Under the pieces are notes generated by a model, which saw nothing but the letters and a program-made list of their open reading frames with translations, made no database searches and had not been told where the DNA came from. 64,000 nucleotides of DNA from positions 1 to 64,000 of the forward strand of contig LGYU01000010.1 in NCBI GenBank assembly GCA_001302245.1. Reading direction: 5' to 3'. Each line of letters opens with the position of its first letter. The first letter of the stretch is position 1. Shown in pieces: positions 1 through 9,197 of this stretch. This stretch comes from Chitinophagaceae bacterium PMP191F. GTDB taxonomy: Bacteria; Bacteroidota; Bacteroidia; Chitinophagales; Chitinophagaceae. The translations under genes and the position numbers were made by a program.

Positions 1-1325
1 ATACAGTAAAACTTACTGCTACCTCTGCCAATAATTGTGTGCACAGTACAACAGCTACTGTAACTGTATATCCTAAACCTACTGTAGCCTTTACGATCAA
101 TACGGCGGAACAATGCTTAACAAACAATAAATTTACATTCAGCAACACATCGGCTATCAGCAGTGGCAGCATTACCTATGCATGGAACTTTGGCGATGGC
201 AGCACGCTTACCAGCCAGAATCCTGAGCACCAGTATAGCGCTCCGGGTACATACAAAGTGAAACTGGTAGTAACATCAAACAACAACTGTAAAGATTCCC
301 TGGAAAAAACCGTTACTGTATATAGTTTACCAACCGGTACACTTACAACACCCAATGGTTTAACGATCTGCGATGGTACCACCACTACCCTGCAGGCCAC
401 CGGCGGGAACACTTACCAATGGTATCTGGATGATGTAGCTATTAACAATGCTACCAGTAGTACTTATGCAGCAACAACCGGCGGTGTATATACAGTGAAG
501 CTATTCAATGAGCAGGGTTGCACTAATATGGCCACCGGATCAGCAACAATGACACTTATCCGTCAACCGGTAGTTAATTTCAGCTTTGACAAATATTGTA
601 TTGGTCAACCCACTACTTTCAACAACCAGTCAACCACTACACAAAGTGGCGCAGTAACCTACAACTGGACGCTAGGCAACAATACTACCAGCACCGATAA
701 AAATCCGGTTGTTTCATACACTCAGGTAGCTACCTATGCTGTAAAACTGGAAGTGGTTCCAACACTTTGTCCGGCACTTAAACAAAGCGTTACCAAAAAT
801 GTGAACACTGAAGCTCCACGTGCTGCAACCCGCTACGCAATAGTAGATGCAGTGATTGGAAAAGATGTAACATTACAGGCCCGTGATTTCAATGCTACTA
901 TACAATGGACACCAGCCGATAATTTATCAGATGCGCACAGGTACAATCCTGTATTGAAACCTGCCAAACAACAGGAATACCGCATCCGTTACGACTTCGC
1001 TTCAGGTTGTGTAACAGTAGATTCTTTACTGGTACGTGTATTCAACGGTGAAAGCATTTTTGTACCCAAGGCATTTACACCCAATGGAGACGGTAAAAAT
1101 GACGTATTACGTCCTTCACTGGTAGGTATCCGTGAACTGACATATTTCAGGGTATACAACAGATGGGGCAACCTGCTGTTTGAAACCCGTACTATGGGAC
1201 AGGGATGGGATGGAAACTACAAAGGTATGCTGCAACCAATGGAGACCTACATCTGGGTAGCAGAAGGTGTTACAGACAAAGGCACCAAAGTACGTGAAAC
1301 TGGTAACACAACATTGATCCGTTGA
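1..1325 (+). CDS. C-terminal part of a secreted PKD-domain protein with CHU_C-type T9SS sorting domain
   Basis: The reading frame is open from base 3, so the gene begins upstream of the window and only its last ~440 residues are seen. It contains at least two PKD-like beta-sandwich repeats (typical YAWNFGDGS core, then TYKVKLVV) separated by an Ig-like segment. The final ~85 residues (VPKAFTPNGDGKND through RVYNRWGNLLFE to GNTTLIR) match the gliding-motility-associated C-terminal / type B sorting domain, which directs export through the type IX secretion system. The protein is therefore probably a cell-surface or secreted adhesin-like protein. It sits directly before a porP/sprF-like gene, an arrangement common for type B cargo in Bacteroidota. 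The ligand or substrate cannot be told. Confidence 0.9.
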   Translation, partial: TVKLTATSANNCVHSTTATVTVYPKPTVAFTINTAEQCLTNNKFTFSNTSAISSGSITYAWNFGDGSTLTSQNPEHQYSAPGTYKVKLVVTSNNNCKDSLEKTVTVYSLPTGTLTTPNGLTICDGTTTTLQATGGNTYQWYLDDVAINNATSSTYAATTGGVYTVKLFNEQGCTNMATGSATMTLIRQPVVNFSFDKYCIGQPTTFNNQSTTTQSGAVTYNWTLGNNTTSTDKNPVVSYTQVATYAVKLEVVPTLCPALKQSVTKNVNTEAPRAATRYAIVDAVIGKDVTLQARDFNATIQWTPADNLSDAHRYNPVLKPAKQQEYRIRYDFASGCVTVDSLLVRVFNGESIFVPKAFTPNGDGKNDVLRPSLVGIRELTYFRVYNRWGNLLFETRTMGQGWDGNYKGMLQPMETYIWVAEGVTDKGTKVRETGNTTLIR

Positions 1326-1345
1326 TCGATCACATTTTAAAACCA

Positions 1346-2347
1346 ATGAACATGAAAAAACTATGCATAATATTCCTGGCGCTTTATGCCGGCAAAGCCA
1401 GCGCACAGGATCCCAATTTTTCACAATTTTTTGCAAATCCCCTTACCCTGAATCCCGCACTGGCGGGTACAGGGCAGGGAGAAGCCAGGCTGGGCGTTAA
1501 TTTCCGCAACACCTGGTTGGGTAATACTTCTCCTTTTACCACCGGCTCACTGGCTTTTGACAAAGCCATTCTCAAAAACAAATTGCAGGAGAATGACCGT
1601 TTCGGTATCGGAGGTTATGCATTATACGACCAATCCAATGGCGGTGCACTGAAATCAACGGTTATTGCTGCAACAGTAGCGTATAACAAAGCACTGGATG
1701 CAAACGGTGTTCATAACATTGGTATCGGGTTCCAGGGTTCTTATGCCAACAGAACGCTCGACTATAGCAAACTGACCTTTGAAGATCAGTTCACCAGTGG
1801 CGGCTATGATCCTGGTATTCCTACAGGAGATGCATTGAACAGCAAGAGCAGAAGTTATATGGACTTCAACATAGGAGCCAGCTACCGGTATGAAACCCAA
1901 AAGCTGAATGCCAATGCAGGGATAACAATCAACCATATCATGCGCCCCAATGATTACATGTGGGATGATCTGAATGGTAAAAGAAGGTTTACTGCACACG
2001 CAGGAGGTTCCTATAAACTGAACGATGATAACCGTATTGAAGTAAATGCAATCTACCAGTCAAGAGGTAATGCCAACGAGCTGTCACTGGGTGGCGCTTA
2101 CGGACTGCAGATGAATGCCAACGAAAAAGAACCACTGGGTTTCTGGGTGGGTGGTTACCTGCGGGTGAATGATGCTTTTTATCCTTATTGCGCAGTAGAT
2201 TACCGCAATGTCAGGGCCGGCATTTCTTACGACGTTACCGTATCATCTATGAAATCAGCTTCCCAAAGCAGAAAAAGCCTTGAATTCTCAGTAATATACA
2301 GGTTTACGAAAAAAAGCAATGAAGCACCTGCAAAAGTAACCTTGTAA
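1346..2347 (+). CDS. PorP/SprF family type IX secretion system membrane protein
   Basis: About 333 residues. It opens with a signal peptide (KKLCIIFLALYAGKASA, cleavage before QDPNFSQFF) and continues with the family's SQFFANPLTLNPALAGT block, followed by alternating beta strands as in an outer-membrane barrel. PorP/SprF proteins work with the T9SS to secrete or anchor partner surface proteins. The gene lies about 20 bases after the type B sorting-domain gene, so the two probably form a cargo/partner operon. The frame could open at TTG 1322, but ATG 1346 (or 1352) places the signal peptide at the N-terminus, so I chose it. A terminator follows. Confidence 0.9.
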   Translation: MNMKKLCIIFLALYAGKASAQDPNFSQFFANPLTLNPALAGTGQGEARLGVNFRNTWLGNTSPFTTGSLAFDKAILKNKLQENDRFGIGGYALYDQSNGGALKSTVIAATVAYNKALDANGVHNIGIGFQGSYANRTLDYSKLTFEDQFTSGGYDPGIPTGDALNSKSRSYMDFNIGASYRYETQKLNANAGITINHIMRPNDYMWDDLNGKRRFTAHAGGSYKLNDDNRIEVNAIYQSRGNANELSLGGAYGLQMNANEKEPLGFWVGGYLRVNDAFYPYCAVDYRNVRAGISYDVTVSSMKSASQSRKSLEFSVIYRFTKKSNEAPAKVTL

Positions 2348-2375
2348 TACACAAACATAATTGCATGCATGTTAG

Positions 2376-2405
2376 GCCATCAGCATTGTGCTGGTGGCTT
2401 TTTTA
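2376..2405 (+). terminator. Rho-independent terminator after porP/sprF-like gene
   Basis: Ten-base arms GCCATCAGCA / TGCTGGTGGC around a 3-base loop, followed directly by a run of T. It sits about 30 bases past the stop codon of the plus-strand gene. Confidence 0.8.
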
Positions 2406-2420
2406 TTATTTTCGGAATTT

Positions 2421-2456
2421 GCAGTTCCGAAGATGTATTCTGTCGTTTTTAGCCAC
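2421..2456. repeat. Degenerate intergenic repeat, copy 1
   Basis: The segment starting CAGTTCCGAAG at 2422 resembles 4985-5019, with the same 11-base start and roughly 70 percent identity over about 39 bases. Both copies lie just after genes and bracket the TPR lipoprotein and small membrane protein genes. Origin and function are unknown. Confidence 0.45.
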
Positions 2457-2623
2457 ATTATGCCGGCTTTGCAACCTGAAAAATAATATGTAAATTCAGC
2501 TCAGTATCAGATTACTTCTTTTACTCCCCTACTGCAACCGGCTTACTAACTTCAAATGGCCAGGTAAAAAGAATACCGGCAGTACCCTGTACAACATTAT
2601 TGGCAAATAAAATATTTACGAAA

Positions 2624-4303
2624 ATGCTGCGAGTATTTTTATTGTCAGCTATACTGCTATCATGCAAAAGCAAAAGTCCATCACCGTCTAAAGAGGCGAT
2701 CAGCCAACTGAATCTAAAAAGAGGTGCTGTGATCTCCTGCGGACCGGCAAACGGGCAGTTCGGAACTGTAGATTTTTACATGACCTGCAATACTTCAACA
2801 AAGAAAGATTTCAACCTGGCAGTTGAACTATTACACTCTTTTGAATACGATGAAGCGGAGAAAGAATTTACAAAAGTGATAGATGAATCGCCAGATTGCG
2901 CGATGGCTTACTGGGGTATTGCCATGTCCAATTTCCATGCATTATGGAATCCACCTACTGAAGAAGAATTGCAAAAAGGCAGCAGGGCTATTACCATCGC
3001 AAGTAGTATACAGACAAAATCTGCCAGGGAAACCGATTATATAAATGCAATAGGCTTATTTTATAAAGACTGGAATAAAAAAGATCACCATACCCGTTGT
3101 GTATATTTTGAAAAAGCAATGGAACAATTGCATGCAAAATATCCGTACGACAACGAGGCGGCTATACTTTATGCATTATCACTAGATGCAGCCGCAAGTC
3201 CTACCGATAAGACGTATGCAAATCAAAAAAAAGCTGGCGATATACTCAATGCACTTTATGCCAGGGCACCCAATCATCCTGGCATTATTCACTACATAAT
3301 CCATACATACGACTATCCCGGACTTGCCCAATTTGCATTGCCTGCCGCAAGAAAGTATGCACTTGTTGCACCATCATCCGCCCATGCCTTGCACATGCCA
3401 TCACACATTTTTACAAGACTTGGACTTTGGGATGAAGATATTCGCTCAAACCTGCAATCAGTAGGTGCTGCACAGTGTTATGCAAAACAGGCCGGCATTT
3501 CGGGACATTGGGATGAAGAACTGCATGGCCTGGATTATCTGGTGTATGCATATCTTCAAAAAGGAAGCAATAAACTTGCTGAAGAACAAATACAATATTT
3601 AGCCAGTATCAAAACTGCTCAACCTGCCAATTTTAAAGTTGCTTACGCTTTTGCCGCCATTCCGGCAAGGTATGTACTGGAGAATAAGCAATGGAAAGCA
3701 GCATCGGTACTGCAGTTACAGAAAGCAAATTTTTCATGGCTGACATTTCCGTGGCAGGAAGCTATAGTACATTTTACCAGAATATTAGGCGCTGCACACA
3801 CAGCAAATATCACTGAAGCAAAAGAAGAGCTGGCAAAACTGAACCAGCTTAAAGAGATCTTAGAACAACAAAAAGACAGTTATAAAGCCAGGGAAATAGC
3901 CATACAGATAAAAACAGGTGAAGCCTGGATACAACTGGCACAGGGTAATACGGCAAATGCACTAAATGAAATGCAGCTTGCTGCAGATATGGAAGACAGT
4001 ATAGAGAAACATCCTGTAACACCGGGCGAAGTGTTGCCTGCGAGGGAATTGTTAGCAGATATGTTGATGCAAACAAAACAGGAAAAAGCCGCATTGACTG
4101 CTTATGAAGCTGTACTGATAAAAAGCCCCAACCGTTTTAATAGTTTATACAATGCAGGCATAGCAGCAGAAAGATCAGGCAATCCACAAAAAGCCATTTT
4201 GTATTTCAGACAATTGCTGTCCAAAACAGATACAGCCAATTGCGGCAGACCTGAAATTGCTATTGCGCAGTCATTCGTAAAAAAACACCTCTCCTTGCAA
4301 TAA
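2624..4303 (+). CDS. TPR-repeat lipoprotein
   Basis: About 559 residues from ATG 2624; a TTG eight codons upstream is open but gives a poorer signal. The N-terminus MLRVFLLSAILLSC ends in a lipobox Cys at residue 14, so the mature protein is probably a lipoprotein. The rest is helical and fits tetratricopeptide-like repeats (for example the block with YDEAEKEFTKVIDESPDCAMAYWG cut as two helices, and a C-terminal one with ALTAYEAVLIKSPNRFNSLYNAG). TPR proteins of this sort are protein-protein interaction scaffolds. It stands alone between two terminator-like regions, and its role cannot be predicted further. Confidence 0.75.
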   Translation: MLRVFLLSAILLSCKSKSPSPSKEAISQLNLKRGAVISCGPANGQFGTVDFYMTCNTSTKKDFNLAVELLHSFEYDEAEKEFTKVIDESPDCAMAYWGIAMSNFHALWNPPTEEELQKGSRAITIASSIQTKSARETDYINAIGLFYKDWNKKDHHTRCVYFEKAMEQLHAKYPYDNEAAILYALSLDAAASPTDKTYANQKKAGDILNALYARAPNHPGIIHYIIHTYDYPGLAQFALPAARKYALVAPSSAHALHMPSHIFTRLGLWDEDIRSNLQSVGAAQCYAKQAGISGHWDEELHGLDYLVYAYLQKGSNKLAEEQIQYLASIKTAQPANFKVAYAFAAIPARYVLENKQWKAASVLQLQKANFSWLTFPWQEAIVHFTRILGAAHTANITEAKEELAKLNQLKEILEQQKDSYKAREIAIQIKTGEAWIQLAQGNTANALNEMQLAADMEDSIEKHPVTPGEVLPARELLADMLMQTKQEKAALTAYEAVLIKSPNRFNSLYNAGIAAERSGNPQKAILYFRQLLSKTDTANCGRPEIAIAQSFVKKHLSLQ

Positions 4304-4325
4304 CGGCAAACTTTGCTGTCAGAAA

Positions 4326-4363
4326 TTGTAGCTACAATATTATATTTATAGCTTGTAGCTACA
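4326..4363 (+). promoter_or_regulatory. Tandem palindromes flanking a -7-like box: candidate operator
   Basis: TTGTAGCTACAA (4326-4337) is a perfect 12-base palindrome, and its core TGTAGCTACA recurs at 4354-4363, 27 bases further. Between them lies TATATTTA (4341-4348), close to the Bacteroidota -7 consensus TAnnTTTG. The following start codon is at 4395. This looks like a promoter bracketed by two sites for one dimeric regulator; the regulator is unknown. Confidence 0.45.
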
Positions 4364-4394
4364 TATGTTAACATCAGCACAGAACTATTAATTA

Positions 4395-4937
4395 ATGACA
4401 GATCAGCAAAGACAGCTTGCTTTACAAACTAATAAACTGCAGCTTTCATTCTGGGAGAAAACATCACATTTTGGTATTGTTGGTTTCCTGCTTGTCATCC
4501 CCTTAACATTTTTGAGCTTTCATTTAAAAGATGCTTTAAATGGTACACCTGTACAGTTAAAAACAGATGAAATACCCTTTTTAATTGTCCCGCCAATAAT
4601 TGCCTTATTATTTTATAAGCTGCAGGTAAACAGGTTGAAGTTTAAAGAGATCCACACATCTTTATCAAGGGAAGAATTATATATCATTATTGAAAAAACA
4701 GGAAAGGAACTAAAATGGTATCCTCAGAAAATCAATAACGACTTTATCATTGCTAAAACACACCCCTCTTTTTTTTCAGGCAGTTGGGGTGAGCAAATAA
4801 CCATTCTGTTTGACACGAACAGGATATTAGTGAACAGTATTTGCGATCCCGATCAAAAAGGCTCGCTGGTGTCTATGGGGCGTAATAAAAAAAATGTAAC
4901 CAGACTTACTGAAGAAATATTAAATGCCTCTCGCTAA
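4395..4937 (+). CDS. Small two-helix membrane protein of unknown function
   Basis: 180 residues, not recognised. Two hydrophobic segments are visible, at about residues 25-45 (GIVGFLLVIPLTFLSFHL) and 62-78 (FLIVPPIIALLFYKL). A charged soluble C-terminal domain of about 100 residues follows, probably cytoplasmic. This is the layout of a PH-like or YcxB-like small membrane protein, but no motif confirms that. It has its own candidate operator/promoter directly upstream and is followed by an intergenic repeat and the tRNA-Cys terminator. Confidence 0.6.
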   Translation: MTDQQRQLALQTNKLQLSFWEKTSHFGIVGFLLVIPLTFLSFHLKDALNGTPVQLKTDEIPFLIVPPIIALLFYKLQVNRLKFKEIHTSLSREELYIIIEKTGKELKWYPQKINNDFIIAKTHPSFFSGSWGEQITILFDTNRILVNSICDPDQKGSLVSMGRNKKNVTRLTEEILNASR

Positions 4938-4983
4938 CCTGGGTTAAACATTAGCACAACATTTTCTTTGCTCCTCAGAACTT

Positions 4984-5019
4984 CCAGTTCCGAAGGCATA
5001 TTCCGTGGCTTTCGGCCAC
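4984..5019. repeat. Degenerate intergenic repeat, copy 2
   Basis: Shares CAGTTCCGAAG and downstream similarity with 2421-2456. This copy can also fold a GTGGC-TTTCG-GCCAC hairpin at 5004-5018. Confidence 0.45.
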
Positions 5020-5039
5020 CCTGTTACCTAAAACAAAAA

Positions 5040-5066
5040 GGACCGCAAACAATGCGATCCTTTTTT
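5040..5066 (-). terminator. Terminator of tRNA-Cys
   Basis: On the minus strand GGATCGCA and TGCGGTCC pair (one G-T wobble) around five bases and are followed by a T-rich run. It begins 17 bases past the mature tRNA 3' end. T runs on both sides may make it work in both directions. Confidence 0.75.
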
Positions 5067-5077
5067 GTTATCTGAGG

Positions 5078-5148
5078 AGGTTCCGAGCAGATTCGAACTG
5101 CTGTAAAAGGTTTTGCAGACCTCTGCCTAGCCACTCGGCCACGGAACC
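5078..5148 (-). tRNA. tRNA-Cys (GCA)
   Basis: On the minus strand the cloverleaf is complete. The acceptor arm pairs GGTTCCG with CGGAACC and the discriminator base is U. The D arm pairs GCC/GGC. The anticodon arm is GAGGT-CTGCAAA-ACCTT with anticodon GCA. The T arm is AGCAG-TTCGAAT-CTGCT. CCA is not encoded. It is a single-gene unit with its own promoter box and terminator. Confidence 0.95.
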
Positions 5149-5189
5149 CTGTTTTTACCCATTTTACGGGTAGTTCCCGTTGGGGTGTG

Positions 5190-5197
5190 CAAAAGTA
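5190..5197 (-). promoter_or_regulatory. -7 promoter box of tRNA-Cys
   Basis: Read on the minus strand this is TACTTTTG, an exact fit to the Bacteroidota -7 consensus TAnnTTTG. It lies 42 bases upstream of the mature tRNA 5' end. No clear -33 element is seen. Confidence 0.55.
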
Positions 5198-5240
5198 GGA
5201 TATTTGTCGGATATTTGAATCATTACTTCACGAACTTTTT

Positions 5241-6116
5241 ATGCAACAAATTCAAGATTCAGAACTCATTATCAATTCAAGAGGCGCAATTTACCATTTA
5301 GACGCCCGTCCCGAAGAGATTGCAGATACTATTATTACCGTGGGAGATCCCGATCGCGTGGACATTGTGAGCAAACACTTTGACAAAGTGGAATTCCGCT
5401 GTAAGCACCGCGAATTTGTAACCCATACCGGCTACATTGGCAATAAACGGCTTTCTGTAGTATCTACCGGCATCGGTCCTGATAATATTGATATTGTACT
5501 GAATGAGCTGGATGCATTGGTGAACATTGATTTCAGCACCCGTACCATCAAACCTGAACATACCGCACTGAATATTATCCGCATTGGTACCTCTGGCGCC
5601 CTGCAGGCTGATATTCCGGTAGACAGCTTTGTGGTTTCCACCCACGGTTTGGGTATCGACAACCTGCTGAACTTTTACCGTCACGAAGAAAATGACGAGG
5701 AAAAGCAATTGCTGCAATCGTTCGTTACCCAGACACAACTGCACAACCGTATTTCACAGCCCTATATATCAGGTGGCAGTGCATCCATTATCAAGCACTT
5801 TGTAGAAGGCTTTCACCATGGTATCACCGTTACCTGTCCGGGTTTTTATGGCCCACAGGGAAGAGTATTGCGACTGGGTCTCAGCAATCCCAACCTGATC
5901 GATCGACTCACCCAGTTCACCTTTGGTCCGCACCGCATTACCAATTTTGAAATGGAAACAGCAGCTATTTACGGTTTGGGCAAATTACTGGGTCATCACT
6001 GCCTGTCAATAAGCGCCATTGTGGCCAACCGTGTTGCCAAAGAGTTTTCCAAAGATGGCAGCGCAGCCGTTCAGCAATTGATTGTTAAAACACTGGACCT
6101 GGTTACCAAACTGTAA
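5241..6116 (+). CDS. Nucleoside phosphorylase (PNP/UDP family)
   Basis: 291 residues, a usual length for the family. The ITVGDPDRVDIVS segment near residue 32 and STGIGPDNIDIVLNEL near residue 75 are the phosphate- and ribose-binding signatures of the hexameric purine-nucleoside/uridine phosphorylase family. A conserved FEMETAAIYGL near residue 235 carries the ribose-binding Glu. The enzyme splits nucleosides with phosphate into base plus ribose-1-phosphate for salvage. Purine versus uridine preference cannot be settled by eye, though uridine phosphorylase-like is my guess. It is cytoplasmic and has its own upstream region, divergent from tRNA-Cys. Confidence 0.88.
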   Translation: MQQIQDSELIINSRGAIYHLDARPEEIADTIITVGDPDRVDIVSKHFDKVEFRCKHREFVTHTGYIGNKRLSVVSTGIGPDNIDIVLNELDALVNIDFSTRTIKPEHTALNIIRIGTSGALQADIPVDSFVVSTHGLGIDNLLNFYRHEENDEEKQLLQSFVTQTQLHNRISQPYISGGSASIIKHFVEGFHHGITVTCPGFYGPQGRVLRLGLSNPNLIDRLTQFTFGPHRITNFEMETAAIYGLGKLLGHHCLSISAIVANRVAKEFSKDGSAAVQQLIVKTLDLVTKL

Positions 6117-6233
6117 CGTTGTGCACAATAGCCATCGGTTATTTGTGTGTACCTTTATACTGAACAATGTGTAGTACGGACTGATGATAAAAACCAATTC
6201 CATTTAAAGAAAGTAACGACAGGGGGAATATAT

Positions 6234-7016
6234 ATGCAAGCGCACTTTTATAAATACCAGGGAACCGGTAATGATTTTGTGATATTCGATAACAGGCAAC
6301 AACAACACAATAATTTAACTACAGCCCAGGTCAAACTGCTTTGCGACAGACGTTTTGGTATCGGTGCAGACGGGCTGATGCTGCTGAACCTGCGCAGCGG
6401 TTATGATTTTGAAATGAAATATTATAATGCAGATGGCAGGGAAAGTACTATGTGTGGTAACGGCGGGCGTTGCCTGGTTAAATTTGCCAGTCATGTAGGC
6501 ATTGTAAAAAGCAAATACCGGTTTATGGCAGTAGATGGCGAACACGAAGCGGAAATTGATGAAGACGGTATAGTTAGTCTTAAAATGAAAGACGTAACAG
6601 GTATCAGGGAGTTTCATGGTGATTTTATACTGGACACTGGTTCACCCCACTACATAAAAATGATCAATCACGTAAAGGACTACGACGTATTCAAAAAAGG
6701 ACGTGAAATACGCAACAGCAGCCCCTTTGCACAGGAAGGTATCAATGTAAACTTTGTAGAACACCAGGGCGATTATGAAATCATGGTGCGAACTTACGAG
6801 CGTGGAGTGGAAGATGAAACCCTTTCCTGTGGTACCGGCGTTACAGCAGCCGCATTGGTAAGCTATCACAACGACTGTGGTTTCAATGAAGTAACCGTAC
6901 ATACCAAGGGCGGTAAACTGAGTGTTGAGTACGACCGGGCAGATGATGATATTTACACCAATATATGGTTGTGTGGCCCTGCTGAAAAAGTTTTTGAAGG
7001 GAACATCAATCTTTAA
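6234..7016 (+). CDS. dapF: Diaminopimelate epimerase
   Basis: 260 residues from ATG 6234, which follows a purine-rich AGGGGG. The frame is open further upstream but without family similarity. DapF interconverts LL- and meso-diaminopimelate for lysine and peptidoglycan. Both catalytic cysteines are present, C74 in STMCGNGGRC and C199 in LSCGTGVTAA. The N-terminus FYKYQGTGNDFVIFDN is the family hallmark. It is followed 11 bases later by the DinB-like gene, so the two may be cotranscribed. Confidence 0.95.
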   Translation: MQAHFYKYQGTGNDFVIFDNRQQQHNNLTTAQVKLLCDRRFGIGADGLMLLNLRSGYDFEMKYYNADGRESTMCGNGGRCLVKFASHVGIVKSKYRFMAVDGEHEAEIDEDGIVSLKMKDVTGIREFHGDFILDTGSPHYIKMINHVKDYDVFKKGREIRNSSPFAQEGINVNFVEHQGDYEIMVRTYERGVEDETLSCGTGVTAAALVSYHNDCGFNEVTVHTKGGKLSVEYDRADDDIYTNIWLCGPAEKVFEGNINL

Positions 7017-7027
7017 TCACTGCAGCT

Positions 7028-7606
7028 ATGCAGGTTAACTGGAATAAATCGCAGATCCTCAGCGAGTCAGAAAAAGCATTCCGGCAATTGACAGATTACT
7101 GCAATACACTGCCGGCCGAAACATTGTTTTTTCAGCCGGATGGCAGATGGTCCATAGCCCAGCATATTCAGCACCTCATCATATCTACACGTACAGCCAC
7201 AGCACCCTATGCACTACCACGTTTTGTGGTACGGTGGATCGCCGGCAAACCCAATCGCCCCTCGCGCACCATGGATGAGCTGGTGGCTAAATATAAACTG
7301 AAACTGGCCAGCGGCGCCAAAGCCTCCGGTCGATATATACCGGCACGTGTCAGCGCGTCGGTGGGTAAAGAAAAATTATTGCTGAACTGGCAAAAAGTAA
7401 CCAGCACCTATCTCAGCACCATCCGCAAAAGATGGGACAACGAACAGTTTGACCAGTACATCGCTCCGCATCCGTTGCTGGGCAAGATCACCCTGCGCGA
7501 GCTGTGTTATTTTACCGCTTACCACACTTTACATCACCTGAACATCATCAAAGCGCACACAAATACCAGGAACGAGCCGCACAGCATCAGCAGTAAAGAA
7601 GTATAA
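7028..7606 (+). CDS. DinB-like superfamily protein
   Basis: 192 residues. The four-helix fold pattern and metal-ligand histidines (QHIQHL near residue 46 and YHTLHHLNII near residue 165) fit the DinB/YfiT family of putative metal-dependent, often thiol-linked enzymes. Only 11 bases separate it from dapF, suggesting co-expression rather than a shared pathway. The substrate is unknown. Confidence 0.8.
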   Translation: MQVNWNKSQILSESEKAFRQLTDYCNTLPAETLFFQPDGRWSIAQHIQHLIISTRTATAPYALPRFVVRWIAGKPNRPSRTMDELVAKYKLKLASGAKASGRYIPARVSASVGKEKLLLNWQKVTSTYLSTIRKRWDNEQFDQYIAPHPLLGKITLRELCYFTAYHTLHHLNIIKAHTNTRNEPHSISSKEV

Positions 7607-7725
7607 ATCACAGCCCTCCCTCCTTGCGTTTTAAACGTTGCACTTTGAACCTTCAACTTTCCCCTTTTACCCTTTACAAAAAAAGCTGACGGAATCAAAA
7701 AGCGCCCTTAACTTCGCGGCGGCCA

Positions 7726-8664
7726 ATGATACAATACTTCAGAAATATCAACTACCAAACGGTAGCCATCGACAAACCAGAAAACGGCTCGTGGGTAAAC
7801 GTGCTTCCACCGCTGAAGCAGGAAGAATTTTCGGAACTGTCTGAGGCACTGGATATCCCGCTGGATTTTTTAACCGATTCACTGGATATCGACGAAAGAA
7901 CACGTTTTGAACAAGAAGACAATGTGAAGCTGATCGTGATCAAAACGCCCACTGAAAACAATTCTTTCAACGAAAGCGATGCTTACTACATTACCATTCC
8001 TATTTGTATCATTCTTACCCACAACCAGATCGTAACGGTCAATTCCTTTGAGAACGGCGCCATTAAAAAATTCCTCAGCACATTCCAGAACCGCCATCCC
8101 GATAATCGTAAAATGATGGTACTGAAGATCTTTGAGAAGATCATCCAGGCATATATGGAAAATCTGAAAGAGATCAATCAGCGTCGCAATATCCTGGAAC
8201 AAAAATTATACGCCGCCAACCGCAATGAACAGTTACTGCAGCTAATGCGCATTCAGAAAAGCCTGGTATACTTTGTTACCGCCCTTCGCTCCAATGAAAT
8301 GCTGCTGATGAAAATAGAACGGACCAATTTCCTCAGTCTCAACGAAGAAGAAAAAGAATTCCTGAACGATCTTATAGTTGACAATTCCCAGGGTCTGGAA
8401 ATGGCCCAGATCTATACCAATATCCTCAGCAGTACGCTGGATGCCTTTGCCAGTATTATTGCCAATAACCAGAACGAAGTGCTGAAAAGATTATCGGTAA
8501 TTACCATCGTACTTACGCTGCCGGTACTGGTAGCCAGCATATATGGTATGAACGTGCCCATTCCTTACGCACATTCACCTTTCGCTTTCTACATCCCGGT
8601 ATTTTTATCACTGGTAATATCACTGGCTATCGGGTGGTTCTTTTTGCGTAAAAAACTGTTCTAG
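7726..8664 (+). CDS. corA: CorA family divalent-cation transporter
   Basis: 312 residues. A soluble N-terminal alpha/beta domain leads into a long helix (about residues 130-240). Two C-terminal membrane helices follow, with the diagnostic YGMN loop motif (YGMNVPIPY) between them. CorA forms pentameric inner-membrane channels that take up Mg2+ (or Co2+/Ni2+). The length and the positively charged RKKLF end are typical. It appears monocistronic. A -7-like box TAACTTCG lies about 15 bases before the start, so the leader would be short. Confidence 0.93.
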   Translation: MIQYFRNINYQTVAIDKPENGSWVNVLPPLKQEEFSELSEALDIPLDFLTDSLDIDERTRFEQEDNVKLIVIKTPTENNSFNESDAYYITIPICIILTHNQIVTVNSFENGAIKKFLSTFQNRHPDNRKMMVLKIFEKIIQAYMENLKEINQRRNILEQKLYAANRNEQLLQLMRIQKSLVYFVTALRSNEMLLMKIERTNFLSLNEEEKEFLNDLIVDNSQGLEMAQIYTNILSSTLDAFASIIANNQNEVLKRLSVITIVLTLPVLVASIYGMNVPIPYAHSPFAFYIPVFLSLVISLAIGWFFLRKKLF

Positions 8665-8738
8665 GTCACCTGAAACCATTGTAAACATTCACAACACTTT
8701 ACATTTCATCTTTCAGATCCAATAAACATCCTTTTACT

Positions 8739-9197
8739 ATGTTCAACGTACGGGTATATGGCATTCTCATCAACGACGAAAAACAGGTACTGGTAAGTGA
8801 TGAATACATCCGGGGAAACTATTATACCAAATTTCCCGGTGGCGGACTTGAGTTTGGTGAAGGCACGCGTGAGTGCCTGAAAAGAGAATTTAAAGAAGAA
8901 ATGGACCTGGATGTACGCGTGGGCGAGCATCTCTACACCACCGATTTCTTCCAGATGAGTGCTTTCAACCCTCAACACCAGATCATTTCCATCTACTACT
9001 TTGCACATCCCCTGGAGGCTATAAAAGCGCCATTGCGCCAAAACCCTTTCGAATTTGACGAAAAGCAAATGGCCGTTTATCACGATAAACAGGAAACAGA
9101 AACCTTCCGTTTTATTAACCGGGAGCTGTTCTCTGCCGAAAGCGTTACCCTGCCTATTGATAAGGTGGTAGCAGAACTGGTTAAAAAATGCCTGTGA
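8739..9197 (+). CDS. Nudix hydrolase
   Basis: 152 residues. The Nudix box is clear, reading G-x5-E-x7-REFKEE from about residue 34, with Met in place of the usual Gly near its end (EEMDL). Members hydrolyse nucleoside diphosphates linked to another group, but the substrate here is not predictable. The C-terminal INRELFSAE segment resembles proteins that sense or clear nucleotide metabolites. It stands alone. Confidence 0.9.
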   Translation: MFNVRVYGILINDEKQVLVSDEYIRGNYYTKFPGGGLEFGEGTRECLKREFKEEMDLDVRVGEHLYTTDFFQMSAFNPQHQIISIYYFAHPLEAIKAPLRQNPFEFDEKQMAVYHDKQETETFRFINRELFSAESVTLPIDKVVAELVKKCL

